In this document: positions 34,746 through 47,278 of the stretch, piece by piece
Numbering within the stretch: the first letter of the stretch is position 1
Layout: each line of letters opens with the position of its first letter
Source of the DNA: Crotophaga sulcirostris
Lineage: Eukaryota > Chordata > Aves > Cuculiformes > Crotophagidae
Direction: 5' to 3'
DNA length: 64,000 bases
NCBI GenBank assembly: GCA_013397455.1
Contig: VYZB01000918.1
Coordinates: 3,427-67,426, forward strand
Program-made: the position numbers and the translations under genes
The notes under the pieces: generated by a model
The model's input: the letters and a program-made list of their open reading frames with translations, nothing else
Database searches by the model: none
What the model was told of the DNA's origin: nothing

Positions 34746-37248
34746 TGTAGTGCACTATGCTTGGCATTGCTGTCTTGGGTGCCTGGGGCCATATTGAGTG
34801 CTGACCCCTTAAAATTGTATTGGAGATGCATATTTATGTTGTCTATGCCTTGGAGCTGGACAGCCTCTTATTTTGTTATGGACAGTTCTCCAAACAATGG
34901 TCCTTGACTCAGTGTCACAGTGCAGAAGACAAAAGAATGAGGACTTGGTATGCTGACTTCTCCTCCCAGCTCTCCCACTAAATCAACAATTGTGGCTGAG
35001 TTCATTATTTAACCTCAGTCTTCTAATAATCCCATCAAGAAATGAACAATAAAAATTACCCAATTCATTTGGGTGTTGTATGAATTAGTAGTTGTATGTA
35101 ATGCAGCGAGATATAAAAAGAAAAGGCTAAGATTGAGAAATAAAGAGGGGAACATTAAAATGGGCAGCAACTGAACTGTTGCAATTACAAAGAAAATGTG
35201 ATTTCCAGGAAAGGAATTAAAAAAGGCTCCATAGACTGAGAGCATTTCTAGAGAACGAGAATGAAGAAGATTATTGAGCCAGGAGGAAGAAATGATTCAG
35301 ATGTGCCTGGTTTGGAGGAAAATAATTAGCACAAGTCAGGAATCATCTGGCCATTGCTTTCCTTTTAGAATGGCAACTGGTCCCTCCTAGCTCAGGAGAC
35401 CTCTGCTTGATGTACACCTGCCCTCCTAAAGATGCTGAGCCCACAAGGCATGTGCTAGAAACTAGAAAATATAGGTTTATTATTTCCCCAAACCCCACTG
35501 CTCTACCATGCTCACTGTGGCAGCAGGAATTGTGACCTGGCCCTCTGTGCTCCTCAGACCTTCACATGTCACAAGTGTTACACAGGGCACATCTTAAGGA
35601 CTCGTAGATGGTCACTTTTCACACTCATTTCTATAGGGTAGTATCCACCATGTAAACATGGAAAAGAAAATTGTAGATGTCCAGATTATAGACATCTTTC
35701 CCCATCCCTTGTTCTTCCACCAGCCCTTGGAGAGTACACCCTTGTGCAGATGACCATTGGTGTTGCGTTGGAAAGCTTGACTACCATCCATCTGGCTTTT
35801 TAAGGATTTAATTCCAGAGATATTTCACAGGACCAAGGAAAATGTGTTGCAAGACTGGGAGAGTCCAGTGTGAAGACTCCCTGCTACTGCCTTCCGGGTC
35901 TGACAGATTTTGAGTGTTTGAGGTTTTGCCCATGAAACTCGTTTCAGTTAAAATGATCTCATGGATCACTGAGTACTCTGGGCACACACCATAGGCAAAT
36001 TTCCAACTGATTTCTTCTGGATCCAAGTTTAACATTTCATTTTTGCAGTTTTGTGCTGGTTTTGTGCTATGTTAAGTCTTTTTCTTCTAGGTTAAGTATT
36101 TTTGTGCTTTATTAAGTATTTTTCCGAGCAAGTAAAACGCTGCTCTGTGCACGCTTGTGTAACGCCCACATGGAATGGGAAGTTACTACTGATGATTTCT
36201 AGAAGAGATGATTAAGACAGAGGCCAAATAATTTCCCAAACACCTCTTGGCAATTAAATGAGCCTCTGGGAGGAGATCTTGGGCATGTCTTGTACTTGTT
36301 ACTGTTATTATTTATAATTACAATTGTATTATCTCTTAGCTTATTCAAATGAGGTTGGCGCCCAGATACCATGAAAATAGAGAGCTGTCCATCACTGCTG
36401 TCACGAACTGAAAAATAAAACCAACTAGATTTAGGTATGGTGAAAGGAAGGATTACTGTCACCACTAGAAAGAGGCTCCTGCTGTGAGTGCAGAAGGAGG
36501 ATTGTCATCATTGCAGTGCCTGAATGAAACCAGTTTGTCTAAAAACTTCTCCCCAAATTTTTGTCAAAGATTATGCTGGAAATCAGCTTCAGATTGCTGT
36601 GCGTTTACCAGGACATCTTTACCTTGCCCTGGCTCTAGACCTGGTGTTATTTTCTATTTTCCATGTTGTAGTTACCCCAGTAGGTTCAGGAGCAAACTCA
36701 GGGTAATGTCTGTTGTCTATAATAAATAGCAAAGAGCCCAAAGCATTCCCACCCCACCTGATAAATCCACAGGAGTGCAGATTGCAGCTCACAGCAGGGC
36801 AGGGACTCGGTTCCTTAAATGAGTTTTGCTGTCAAGTGGGAATGACCACATGTAGCCTAATTCAGTTTTCCAATTCCTAAATACTATAAGCAACATTTTC
36901 GACATATCAATCCTTGAAGATCATAAAATTTATACGTACAGGAGGATCCCAGAATTTGACTTTTTCATCTGTGGTCTGTCACATTAGGTGAGGAGCTGGA
37001 TCCAATTTTCCAGTAGTAAATTTACTGCAAACTCCTGTTCAAAGCTAGACCAGGATCCACCATCTGAAAGGGTCCAATGTGAGGTTTCAGAACAAAGGAA
37101 TTGTTAAAAGTGGTACATTTTGGAGGAACTTGTGAATGAGGCTGATTCCTTCCTAGTGTTTCTAAGTAAGGGCTCCATTGCCCTTTTTAATGTTGCTTTT
37201 AACCAGGGCACTATGTAGTAATATTCACCAGGAACGAAGTGGGGTAAC

Positions 37249-37600
37249 AAAAATCATGGAATGGTTTGGGTTTAAAGGGATCTTAAAGATCACCCAAGTT
37301 CCAACTCCCCTGCCATGGGCAGGGACCCCTCCCATTGGATCAGGGGGTTCAGAGCCCCATCCAACCTTGCCTTGAACACCTCCAGGGTTGGGGCAACCAC
37401 CACGTTTTTGGGCAACCTGTGCCAGGGCCTGACCACCCACATGGCAAAATATTTCTCCCCAAGATCTCATCTAAATCTCTCCTCTTTCAGCTGGAAACTG
37501 TTCCCCCTCACCAGGGAGTGCAGGAATAGGATAAGAAGCCTCTCCCCAGCTTTCCTGGAGCCCCCTTCAGTACTGGAAGGTTGCTAAGAGTTCTGCATCA
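37249..37600 (-). mobile_element. CR1 LINE 3' fragment
   Basis: Antisense copy: 'tcatggaatggtttgggttt', 'gccatgggcagggacccctc', then the 'atttctccccaagatctc' block. Confidence 0.93.
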
Positions 37601-38255
37601 CATAAGTCCCGTTTCCCCTCTCTCCGCCGCTCCTTCAGAACAGGCTGTAGAAACTCAGTATTACCATCAGAAATGCCCTTCTATCATAGAGCTGACTCTC
37701 TGTAGCCCTGAAGAAGACAATCACCACAACCAAAGCATTTGAAGGCTGTGATCTATAGATGTTTTTTTCTTTCACCTATTGAGGAAAAAGAAAGTGGGGA
37801 TAAAAAAGGAGCAGAAAAGTGTCTTGTCAAGGTGGTATAAACGCTTCTAGGTTTCACCTCCATTTACAACTGAAAGGTTCGAAAATCTTTACTCCAAACA
37901 TGACAAAAATCAATACATTATTTTTTTACAAAGTCTGTTTTGTCAAATTATTGATCTTCTGTTCTACTGAGCTGAGTTATTAGCTTTGAAGCCCCAACAA
38001 CTGGAAGAAGAAAGTTGATTTCTGCAATGATCATAAAGAAACTATGGGTCAACACTGTCTTTATTTTGAGATGAAAGATTTCTGTAGGCTGCGACATGGA
38101 TGTGATACCACACACTAATAATTGCTTAATAGCAAACAATATGAGAAGATTCCTCCACCCGTTGACGTGACAAATGCAGGAAAGTTTGTTTTGTAACTAG
38201 GAAGAACCACATGCCAGAAGGGTGGCTCAGACCCTGGAGCTGCTCTGAGGAACCA

Positions 38256-38323
38256 TATAAAAGTGGCTAGAGCACGGACCTCCTCAAACCATTCTTCTTG
38301 GCTTCTCCTTGGTGGTGAACAGA
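38256..38323 (+). promoter_or_regulatory. Promoter and non-coding exon 1 of gene F
   Basis: TATAAAA at 38256-38262, then an exon with CTTCTTGGCTTCTCCTTGG ending GAACAGA at 38323 before GTAAGTCTG. The AT-rich element (CTAATAATTGCTTAAT, AGCAAACAAT) is at 38115-38140, about 116-141 bp upstream. Confidence 0.88.
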
Positions 38324-38859
38324 GTAAGTCTGACTTCAGTCAAATCTATTCTATGAGTTTAAAAGCAACTTTAATAAGAGTTTTAATGTATTATACTTGT
38401 GTCTGAGTCCTTAATATGTCTTTGCCTCTTATTTGAAGAAGGTTATTTTCATAAAGATTCTTTAACTTCTTTAAACTTAGCAGGCTTTGGAGGGGATGAG
38501 ATTGATATGGAGAGCATGAGTCTTCAAAAGTTTCTTGTATTTCAGAGAAAGAATGCTTAATGATTTTACCTGTTCTTGGGAGCATTTTACAAATGAAAAC
38601 AATAGTTTTAGGAACAGTTTAAAATAAATATTGCTTGGTTAATCCTCATCTGTCCTTAATGTTGCTTTGCTGGCTTCTCACAGGTTATTTAAGCTTTGCT
38701 CTTTCCGCATATGAATTGCAATCACACTTCATACTTGGCTTCAGAAGAGTAACTTTCTGAATACTGTAGGGTTTGAATAAATGCGAAGGCACACACGGTT
38801 GCCCCTGACCTGTGCTCTCCCCACCCTCTGTGTTCCAGACTTTACTTCCAGCCAAAAAG

Positions 38860-39249
38860 ATGTCTTCCTACCGGCAGATCTGCAGCTACTCGCCCTGCGA
38901 TGTGACCTGCCCACCACCGTTTGCAACTGCCTGCAACCAGCCCTGTGTCACCTCCTGCGGGGACTCCCGTGCTGTGGTCTACCCACCACCCGTGTCTATT
39001 GTCTTCCCTGGCCCCATCCTCAGCTCCTGCCCTCAGGAGAGCATTGTGGGCACCTCGGCCCCGCTGGAGATAGGCAACTCCTTTGGCTATGGCAACTCCT
39101 TTGGCTATGGCAGCTCCTTTGGCTACGGGAGCTCCCTGGATGCCCAGAGCTCTTATGGGTCTGGTGCCTCCTTGGGAGGCAGGTTCTCCTACCCCTGCTA
39201 TTCCCGCAGGTACACGACTTACCGTCGTGGGAGCTGTGGGCCCTGCTAA
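38860..39249 (+). CDS. Gene F: beta-keratin with FGYGxS tandem repeats
   Basis: A 129-residue corneous beta-protein. The start MSSYRQICSYSPC at 38860 follows a 21-nt leader after TTCCAG (ends 38838). Residues 13-37 hold CDVTCPPPFATACNQPC and SCGDSR, and residues 41-59 hold the core [22 protein letters not shown] replaces the commoner VVI just before FPGPIL. Residues 71-92 are short tandem units (GNSFGYG, GNSFGYG, SSFGYG) encoded by near-identical 18-bp repeats, followed by SSYGSGASLGG and an Arg/Tyr-rich end (YSRRYTTYRRGSCGPC). The intron is short (515 nt) and free of CR1. It is divergent to E and tail-to-tail with psi-G, which is probably its closest relative judging from the aligned 5' leader and first codons. 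Confidence 0.96.
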   Translation: MSSYRQICSYSPCDVTCPPPFATACNQPCVTSCGDSRAVVYPPPVSIVFPGPILSSCPQESIVGTSAPLEIGNSFGYGNSFGYGSSFGYGSSLDAQSSYGSGASLGGRFSYPCYSRRYTTYRRGSCGPC

Positions 39250-39743
39250 GCCCCAAAGGGATTCCCTGGGGAGCCAGACCCAGCAGGGACTGGAGCAAAG
39301 TCCCAATCCATGAGTGAGCAGAAGGACATGGCTTTCAGAGGGGCAGCAGAGGGGACCTCAGGAGCTGGGCATGCTCAACTGTCCTGATAAACGAGTCTAG
39401 ACATTGTATTTCCCTTCCTGTTGGATTAGGTATCTGCTAACAAGATCCCAGCTCTGTGTTTAAGGGGCTGGAGAAATATAGAAAAGGTCTTAGTTGAAAT
39501 TTGACTGGTTTGTAGAAGACTTAACACCAGTGCAAATTAGATCCTGTATGTTCTGGCCTCTCAAACAGATAAATAATGAACTCAATTCTCAAATGCTGCA
39601 AATAAAATGAAGACATCAGATCATCTGAGAAACTGCAACCTCCAAAGACAACAACCATATCTGTCCCCAGCAAACCCTGCCAATGTATTCTGTACTCTCT
39701 GGATTGTCATGTTCTGCTGCTATGAAGTCCTTGTCCTGTTTCA

Positions 39744-39749
39744 ATTAAA
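39744..39749 (+). other. Poly(A) signal of gene F
   Basis: ATTAAA followed by GTTTATGTTGCATCAC, the shared module. An AATAAA at 39601-39606 is an earlier alternative without the TTGCATC part. Confidence 0.75.
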
Positions 39750-39840
39750 GTTTATGTTGCATCACAACATTTGCCTTCTGATATCTCTTCTTCCTCAGCT
39801 TAAAACTAATAGAGGATGATGCGAAAATGATCTTAGAACT

Positions 39841-40080
39841 CTAGAATCATTAAGGTTGGAAAAGACCTCTAAGATCCCCAAGTCCAACTGTCAACCCAAC
39901 ACCACTGTGCCTACTAAACCCTGTTACAAAGTGCCACATCTACATGTTTTTTGAACACCTCCAGGGATTGTGATTCCAGCACTTCCCTGGGCAGCCTCTG
40001 CCAGTACATCACCACTCTTGGGTAAAGAAATTTTTTCTGATTTCCAATCTAAACTTCCCCATAACTATTTGAGCCTTCAG
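39841..40080 (-). mobile_element. CR1 that truncates pseudogene psi-G
   Basis: Antisense CR1 starting ctagaatcattaaggttgg, with 'ccagcacttccctgggcagc' and 'tttccaatctaaacttccc'. Its inner end near 40080 directly abuts beta-keratin sequence and replaces the 3' end of psi-G. Confidence 0.92.
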
Positions 40081-40388
40081 AAAGAATGGAGCCCCTTAAG
40101 CCAACTGTGTTTACATTGCCCCTGTGACCAAGAGAGCCCCCAGAACCAGATTGATGGCCAATGCTGAGTGGTCCACAGCTGCCCATGATGCTTTCCTGAG
40201 GGCAAGAGCTGAGAATCAGTCCTGGAAAAGTCAGGACCACTGGTGATGGGTAAATGACAGCTTCAGTGTCATTGAAGGATGTCACACACAGCTTGTTGCA
40301 GGTGTTGGCCAAGGACTGAGAGCAGGTCACATCACATGGCACAGGTCTCCACAGTAAGGCATCACTCTGGAAAGTAAGTTCAGTAAGT
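40081..40388 (-). pseudogene. psi-G: broken beta-keratin gene
   Basis: Minus-strand relic of a corneous beta-protein exon. A CATTTCAG acceptor (exon start 40388) and an ATG at 40362 are in the expected places, but that ATG opens only eleven codons before a TGA. Relative to gene F a net deletion shifts the frame near codon 8. Beyond the shift the family text continues in another frame: CDVTCSQSLANTCN, then YPSPVVLTFPGLILSSCPQ. Two conserved positions are lost (SF for SC, GL for GP), the Gly-rich tail is degraded, and the C-terminus is cut off by a CR1. No intact protein is expected. No convincing exon 1 was found. A minus-strand TTATAAAGG near 41806 is a weak candidate for its old promoter. 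Confidence 0.92.
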
Positions 40389-40532
40389 CTGAAATGCAGG
40401 GAGCAGATCAGAACACCATCACCCAAACATTTGGAATTGGTGCACAGCTCCTTACAGTGAAGGCTGTCACCCACCAGTCCCTTCCTGCATTTGGGATAAA
40501 TATACAACATGAGTGACAGAAGCTTGGAGAGC

Positions 40533-40672
40533 AGCAGCTCTTATGAGACCTCATCTGGAGCATTGCATTAATTTGTGGAGTCCTCAGCACAGGAAGGACA
40601 TGGACCTGTTGGAGCAAGTCCAGAGGAGGCCACGGAGGTGATCCAAGGGCTGGAGCATCTTCTACACCAGGA
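40533..40672 (+). mobile_element. CR1 LINE fragment lacking the 3' end
   Basis: Sense piece with 'tgagacctcatctggagca', 'acatggacctgttggagcaa' and 'gatccaagggctggagcat'. It is cut off before the usual 3' terminus. Confidence 0.88.
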
Positions 40673-43471
40673 CAGTCAAAAGAATAAGGCAAATCAGGGT
40701 TACTTAGATGCACTGAAGAGAGAAAGTTGTGATAAGTAGGTAAAGAGCCTTAAGCTGGAACTGCTTCTAAACAATTCCTCCAAATGCCTGCAGGCTAGAA
40801 GCCCTACTTGGTGGTGATTACCTCATTTACTTGCAAATCAGATGTTGTTGCTTGGGTCGTTCCTTCAGCTGCTGCCATTCATTGCTCAATGTGTTGAAAT
40901 CGAAATCCTTCAGCTGGAAGCAGAGCCAGAGACTAAATAAATCTATGGACTCTCGACTTCCATGGAGAATTAAAACTTCTTTACACAATGAAATAACAAG
41001 CAAAGTTATCACTGGAGAAGGAGGGTTTGTGGATTTTTTACAATGTACATTAAATTAGGAGAGTTTTATTTAACTCTACAGCACTACAAGGCTGGTTTTT
41101 AATCTTCTTTTGAACAACATAAGCCTAAATTTTATATAGGGTAATCCTCTTAGGTGTCTTTTCAATTGATAGAGCAAATTTACACTGTGTAAAGACCAGA
41201 AGGCTAATGAATTTAAGACTTTGATTTTAGTATAACAGAGAAAAAATTACCTTCTATGCCAAAGAAAATAACCTGCAGAGCTTTGAAGGGTCTTCCCAGG
41301 ATAAGATCATGATTTAAATTGAAACTATTACTCGTTATCAAGACCTAAAACCACAGCAACATGTCATTAATTTGATTACAGTAGAACTCTATCTACAATA
41401 TGTTAATCACACTGAGGTGCTTTGAAGTCCTTTATTCTGTGGAAGAAAATTGGAACAACCCAGATAAGTGTTGCCTAGAGCATCCTCATAACCATCCCAC
41501 ATAATTTGAGCATAAACTGTGCCGTAAAGGACAGGGTTTAAATTGTCAAGGGTGTAAACAAGAAGAAGACAGGGATCAATTGCAGCAAGGCTTGTTTCTT
41601 CTACCCAGCCTAGACATGATGCACCCTGTTTCATCCTGCCAAACCAAATGGCAAAATGCCAACTCAGCAAGCTGTATTAACCCACGCATTAGGGTCAGCA
41701 GTGCAGCTCACAGTCACCATGGCAATGGGCCTTATCCAAAGCCTGGGAGAAAAAGACAGGAGAGTTTGTCTTTGGAGAGTGGAGGATCTTTGCCAAGACC
41801 TTTATAACCATGGTTATCGCAACCAAAGCCTCTGTGAGTGTCTGTCATTTCTGCAAACCAAAACAACTGTGGGTTTGTTATCGCTCTTTATCCTTATCTC
41901 ATGGGGATGCTGCCTTCAGCCAGCCCCAAAGTAGGCAAATTGGTGCACAGACCCTGGCTCAGGACCCCAGGAGTGTCCTGGCACACATCCATAGCTCAGG
42001 TGCTGCAATTCTGTGTGGCTCCAAAGGTTTCTAAAGAAAACCAGGACTTATGAGCTGTGTAATAACTCATTGTTTTTGTCCTCCAAACACTCATTAGTCA
42101 GAACCACAGAGGCACCACTGGGTCGGATCCCAAGCTGTCATTATAGAAAGCCTTCAGCCTCTGACTGTCTCACAGCTCATTCCCAGTTCTCATCCCATTC
42201 TTAGGAATTCTCAGTCCAGCTTCAGGAACACCATGGTGCCAGAGGAGCAAACGCCCTGGCACAACCCTCCTACAGATGACAGAAAAATCAAAGTACGACA
42301 TTGGAGCCTCCTCCAGGTAGGAACTCCATGCAATGCAGCTTCTTCCACGCCAGTGCTGGCTCCTGGCCATAGCCATGTGCTCATCTGCGTGCCCAGGTGA
42401 GGGCTTGACCCCTGGAGCTGGAAAATAAGCCCCAAAACAAATTAACACAATTTTTGTTTAACTAATGTGCCCATCAGTTCTAGAGGCTTTCAGTCATAAC
42501 CTCTATGGAGAAACATCACCACTGTTATGTTTTAGAGAGGAATGATTAGTCAACAGTGGGGCAACTTACTCCAGCAATTACCAGGACAGTAATAATCCCA
42601 TACATCACTGCAGTCAGTGAACCATCATCATTAACATCTCCTGAAATGCCTGTTCTGAGCAAGCCCAAGGCTTTCCCAGGCTGTTGTTCCAGGGATCTCG
42701 TAGTGACTCACCATAATCTAGAGATCGTTTTGATACTCTGGCAGCAAACGAGTCAGCAAAGAGAAAAACATGAGGAGATTAAGCACAGAAACAAAAATAT
42801 TCTTTATGAAAAGGAGTGATGAGTAATTCCAGGGCACAGAGCTCCATCCTGACCTTTTCCAATGAAGTGCAGCCATCATCAACACAAACTTTGCCACCAT
42901 CCTGCCTTATCCCCATTCATTACACCATGCCTTTTTCTCTGCCCACAAACAGGTTTTGCTCGGCTTGTATGGGACGTGTTGTGGTTAGTTATGTTTTTGG
43001 GTGATGTTCAGCTCCAAATGTGCACTTTTGAAAGAGTATTTCCAAGTTGGGTCTCTGTAGCCTCCTTATTTGGTGCACATCTATCACGCCACATTAGAGC
43101 CTGGTAATTGCCAATTGTAAGCTGACGTAAAATTGTTCCAGGGAGGGAATAGTAACTTGCATCACAGGAGGTTCTACCTCTTATGCATTACCTTTGCAAA
43201 ATAGCCTCTTTAGGTTCATTAGCATGTCTTACTGACTCAAGTTTTGGAAACTAAAGAGGATTGCCTTGAAGATTTGCAAGGCTGATTCATGTGCCAAGAT
43301 TAAATCTTGATGAGGGATACGTCCTTGTGAGCACTATGCTTGCTCGAATATGTGGAGAAACATTCCAAACCGCTTTGAAAGTGTTGCTTGCTCAGTATGG
43401 AATAATTGCTGATACTTGTCAATCTTCTTAATGCATTCACAGTATTGGTTATTGCATTCCATTTTATTATA

Positions 43472-43687
43472 GCTGCAAGAAGGGAGATTTAGATTAGATC
43501 TTTGGGAGAAACATTGTCCTGTGTGGCCCTGGTTGCCCAGAGAAGTGGTGGTTGCCCATCCCTGAAGGTGTTCAAGGCCAGGTTGGATGGGACTTTGAGC
43601 ACCCTGACCCAGTGGGAGGTGTCCCTGCCCATGGGGTTGGAACTGGGTGGTCTTTAAGGTCCTTTCCAAACCATTCTGTGACTCTAA
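43472..43687 (+). mobile_element. CR1 LINE 3' fragment
   Basis: Sense copy: 'gggagatttagattagatct', 'ggttgcccagagaagtggtg', ending CATTCTGTGACTCT. Confidence 0.92.
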
Positions 43688-45737
43688 AGAATAACCATAG
43701 GCATGAGTAATGGAATGCATTGCTCACAGCTGGGTAGCCCTGATGACAGGAAGGTGAAGGCTTCTGTGCCCACCCCATAGGGCTTTTGTGGGACCCCACA
43801 CAGACCCACAGGTTCCAGACTTTCCAAAGATTTAATATTTAATATGTTGTTTTCAAAGTTTGCCATTGAGTGTCCCTACCTCACCTGTAAATACAAATCT
43901 CCTGTAAATACAAAGTTCTCCTCCCAATGATCTTTTTTCTTTCGTTCTCTAGTTTTTTTTCTCACTGCCAGGCCAAAACTATCACTTATTCTGTTTGTAT
44001 CAGGGCAGCCAAACATTAAGACGTAGCTGTGTTGTTTAGGAAATACTGTAATTCATGTGAGGCATTTTAAACGATAGCAACAGCTGAGTGTAATCCAAGG
44101 TTCTCCATGGAAGCAAGTCATTTAGCTTTAGGGCAGCAATTATCTTTTCTATAAAAAGTGACATGATAACTGCCCACTTCCCATAAAATCTTAGTGATGG
44201 TAAAACATTATGAAAAACAAAACAACTGGGAAAGTGATGGGCAGCAGACTCAGAACTGTCTTACTGTGTAAACAGAAAAAGGGATTAAGGGAAGGAATTG
44301 ATGCAGGCTTATCACTGGACTTCATGAACTGGCATTGATGAAGACCTTGCAGAGGAAATGATGTACCAGCAGCTCTCCTGGGCATGTGATTGGCAGCAAG
44401 GACTCCAGACACCAACCCAGATCGCTTTCGTAATGTGTTTCTGACAACCCTGGACAGGAGTACGTACCTAGACTTGCACTTAGGTTTTGCCATCCCTGCT
44501 GAATTGTCTTTGCATCAGGGTTTGAGTCAGCCCAAGCTGATTCCACAGGAGGGCAGCAGCCCCAGCACGGAGCTGGGCAACCAGCCCTACATCCCAGCTG
44601 GGTCCCACAGATCCAGCAACCTTACCTCGCCCTCATAAAAGAGACCAACCTGCCTCACAGCGCATCCCCAATTTATTATTATTGCCCTATTAGACCTTCG
44701 TAGTCATGGGAAGATGGGTTCCTTGGCTGTTTACAAGTGTCTTTGCAGTGGTAGCTTTGGTCGTTCATCTAGAGCTGGTTTACTGCTCAGTTTTTCCCTT
44801 TTCTTGTGTTTACCTCTCCTTAAATACCCAATTTGTTTAACCTCTGGAATTACTTGGGTTATGGTGTGGAGCTGGAGGGGGACAACGTTACTTGTGAATG
44901 CCCAGCGTTAGGTTCTTCTAGCTTGATAGCTCGGAGCTTGGCAGGGTTACTGAGTGGTTTCCCTGTGCAAAATGCCTTGGTTTAAGGCCTGGGCATTTTA
45001 GCCCTTAGAACTACCAAACTCTACTCGATAGAAGGTTTAAAACTGCTTTGGGTTTTTTTTAAACATTTAAAAACCCAACTTGTTTTAAAATTAGTCACTT
45101 GGAAAGGGAACCTGCACTTCTAGTGTTACTGTGCTAAGGGGTCCAAATGTATTTCACGAGCCCTTCTCTTAAATTTGAGCTGACAGGGAAAAGCCCTGGA
45201 TCTTGATCATTGCCATGAAAGGTATCACCATAAAACAAAAGAAAAGCAACTTTATAGTGAAAATCATCACTTTACTAGAAAAAAAAAATATCCTGAGAAG
45301 ATATGGAGATAAACACGTGTGAATTCAAGACCTTTTTTTTTTCCAAATCAGTTATTACAGAGTCTTGGGGAATGTAACCCCAGTAATATACTATTAACAT
45401 ACCACTTTACATATGTAATCCATAGGTGCATGTTTGTGAAGCACCTTGACTCCCTTTGTTCTGCAGAAGCCTTGGAATATTTCAGGGTGGGTATAATTGC
45501 AAGAATTACATGGTATTTCCTAGGCACCAAAAGACTGTGTCTTAAGTAGGCAAACACACGTACGTAGCCATTATGGAAGAATGATATTAACATAATCTTT
45601 AGTATAAAAACAGCATCTGAAACTGCTTGGCACAGGCAGGACATACTGGCTGTCCTAAACAGCTTCTGCCTAGAGGGACCCACTGCTGGCACCAGCCAGG
45701 CAGATAAAGGTACTCAGGGCCCTGAGCAAGACATCCA

Positions 45738-45840
45738 AGACCAATTGGATGATTTAGTAGGCACGGCGGTGTTGGGTTGACAGTTAGGCTGGATGATCTT
45801 AGAGGTCTTTTCCAACCTTAATGATCCTATGATTCTAAGA
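45738..45840 (+). mobile_element. Short CR1 3' end
   Basis: About 100 bp: 'ggctggatgatcttagaggt', 'cttttccaaccttaatgat', CCTATGATTCTAAG. Confidence 0.88.
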
Positions 45841-46346
45841 AACTGGTGCTCCAGGTCCACACGTGGCTGTTAACATTTAGATGTGAAAAAGAGCTCTTTG
45901 CAAAGGTAGCCGGAAATGTTGAGATGCAGAAATATGAAGAATATCTTGGATCTGGCTCAATTAGGTTTGTTTATCAAAAAGAAGGCTTCCAACTAGGACT
46001 CGTTATGAGTTAGAACAGGACACTCTAAAAATAGACATTTGGCTATAATCTAAAGGTGCGTACCTAGAAAACACAGAACCACGTTTCTCTATGAATAGGA
46101 TTTCTGGTCACTGATTTCCATACTACAATCTGGATGCTACGACTGACATCCCAGTTTTCACATAGGACCTTACAAGAGCAGAACCAAACCCTTAATTTTA
46201 CCTGGGCATCAAGTTTTGAGTGATCTAGGAAGAATCTCCATACCATCTTCTGTTCCTCTATACAAGACTGAGTATCACCAAGAGAGCATTGCAAATAAGG
46301 AGCAGAGGAAAAAGGAGATTCAGAAGGCCAGTTGTTGCAGAAGCAT

Positions 46347-46352
46347 TTTAAT
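46347..46352 (-). other. Poly(A) signal of gene H
   Basis: Minus-strand ATTAAA followed by ATGCTTCTGCAACA, a weakened version of the shared TTGCATCA module. It implies a 3' UTR of about 415 nt. Confidence 0.65.
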
Positions 46353-46765
46353 GTGAATGCAAAGTGGAGTAAACATTTGCAGAAAGAATAATGCAGACTA
46401 GAAAGAGTGTATTTCTAGAGACAAGAAAAGCTAAAACCGATCACCCATTCCAGTGTGACACACTTCATCAATATGTTCACTTTCCTCAACCTTCCTGATC
46501 CAGACTTTCAAATCCCTCTTTGTGCTTTAAAACCACGGTCAATGTCAAACTGGGTAGAGAAAGCTAAAAGCACAGATGTAAGATGCAAAGCCACAAGAAT
46601 AAAGAAAGCATTAATCTAAGCTAAAACCACTATATAGGAATTAAATATAGGGTCCTGGTTTTCAGGATTGCTTCCCTCTCTGGTAGCCACACCTGTAAAT
46701 AACATGCCATATTCTTTTGTTTCTTTACTTGTTCTTTTCCCATGCTGTTCTTTGTTTCAAGCTGA

Positions 46766-47278
46766 TCAGATTTTCTTACAGAAGCCCCTCTGGCAAGGAT
46801 GCTTCCAGCGGGTGGAATAGGTGTAGGAGCGCTCTGGTACACATGGAGGAGCACACGGAGGAGGACATGGAGCAGGGCATGGAGGAGGACATGGAGCAGG
46901 GCATGGAGGAGGACACGGAGGAGGACATGGAGGAGGACATGGAGGAGCACATGGGACCTCACACTTTGTTGCAATCTGTGGGGCACAGCAGGACTCCAGG
47001 CACTCGACGCCCTTCTGCCCTGAAGCAATGGACACACCTTGCTGTAAGGCGGCAGAAACCTGGACTGACTCCGTGGAGCCCACGACAGTTTCCTGTGGGT
47101 AGGTGGTGAGGATGGGTCCTGGGATGGTCACGACCACAGGAGGTGGGAATATAATCACGCGGGAGTCTGGGCAGGCGATGACGCAGGGCTCATTGCAGGC
47201 AGCAGCACGGGGCTCAGGGCATTTCACGTCGCACGGAACTGAGCATGGCTCAGCGCACACGGTTTTCTCACAGGACAT
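46766..47278 (-). CDS. Gene H: beta-core protein with Cys-Pro repeat tail
   Basis: A 170-residue protein with a corneous beta-protein front and an unusual back. The start [12 protein letters not shown] at 47278 follows a 20-nt leader after TTGCAG (exon 2 starts at 47298). Residues 12-36 are Cys-rich ([18 protein letters not shown]) and residues 44-62 hold the core [19 protein letters not shown]. In place of a Gly-Tyr tail there is a linker with CLESCC (93-98), then Cys at every fourth position from 106 to 146 (PPPC, PAPC and APPC units, 11 Cys), then a basic end ([16 protein letters not shown]). I count 24 Cys in 170 residues. Pro/Cys repeats recall cornified-envelope precursors of the same complex, so a cross-linking role is inferred. 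It may correspond to the single-copy EDC protein with a beta region that has been called EDbeta, but I cannot verify that. Confidence 0.93.
   Translation of the reverse strand: MSCEKTVCAEPCSVPCDVKCPEPRAAACNEPCVIACPDSRVIIFPPPVVVTIPGPILTTYPQETVVGSTESVQVSAALQQGVSIASGQKGVECLESCCAPQIATKCEVPCAPPCPPPCPPPCPPPCPAPCPPPCPAPCPPPCAPPCVPERSYTYSTRWKHPCQRGFCKKI

Larger units (their letters stand above)
32084..38110. other. Large divergent spacer between E and F
   Basis: Six kilobases without a supported gene. It contains two CR1 copies and a 254-bp tandem duplication, listed separately. 33040-34230 and 34750-37245 show only short frames. A plus-strand frame of 138 codons at 33685-34101 has no domain that I recognise. 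Confidence 0.5.
40400..46346. other. Spacer between psi-G and gene H
   Basis: Six kilobases with three short CR1 pieces (listed separately) and no supported gene. The short frames at 41400-42450 and 44190-44640 have no recognisable domain. Confidence 0.5.

Noticed and set aside
44149..44156. TATAAAAA on the plus strand in the psi-G to H spacer
   Set aside because: No exon 1 module or coding exon follows. The surroundings are simply AT-rich.
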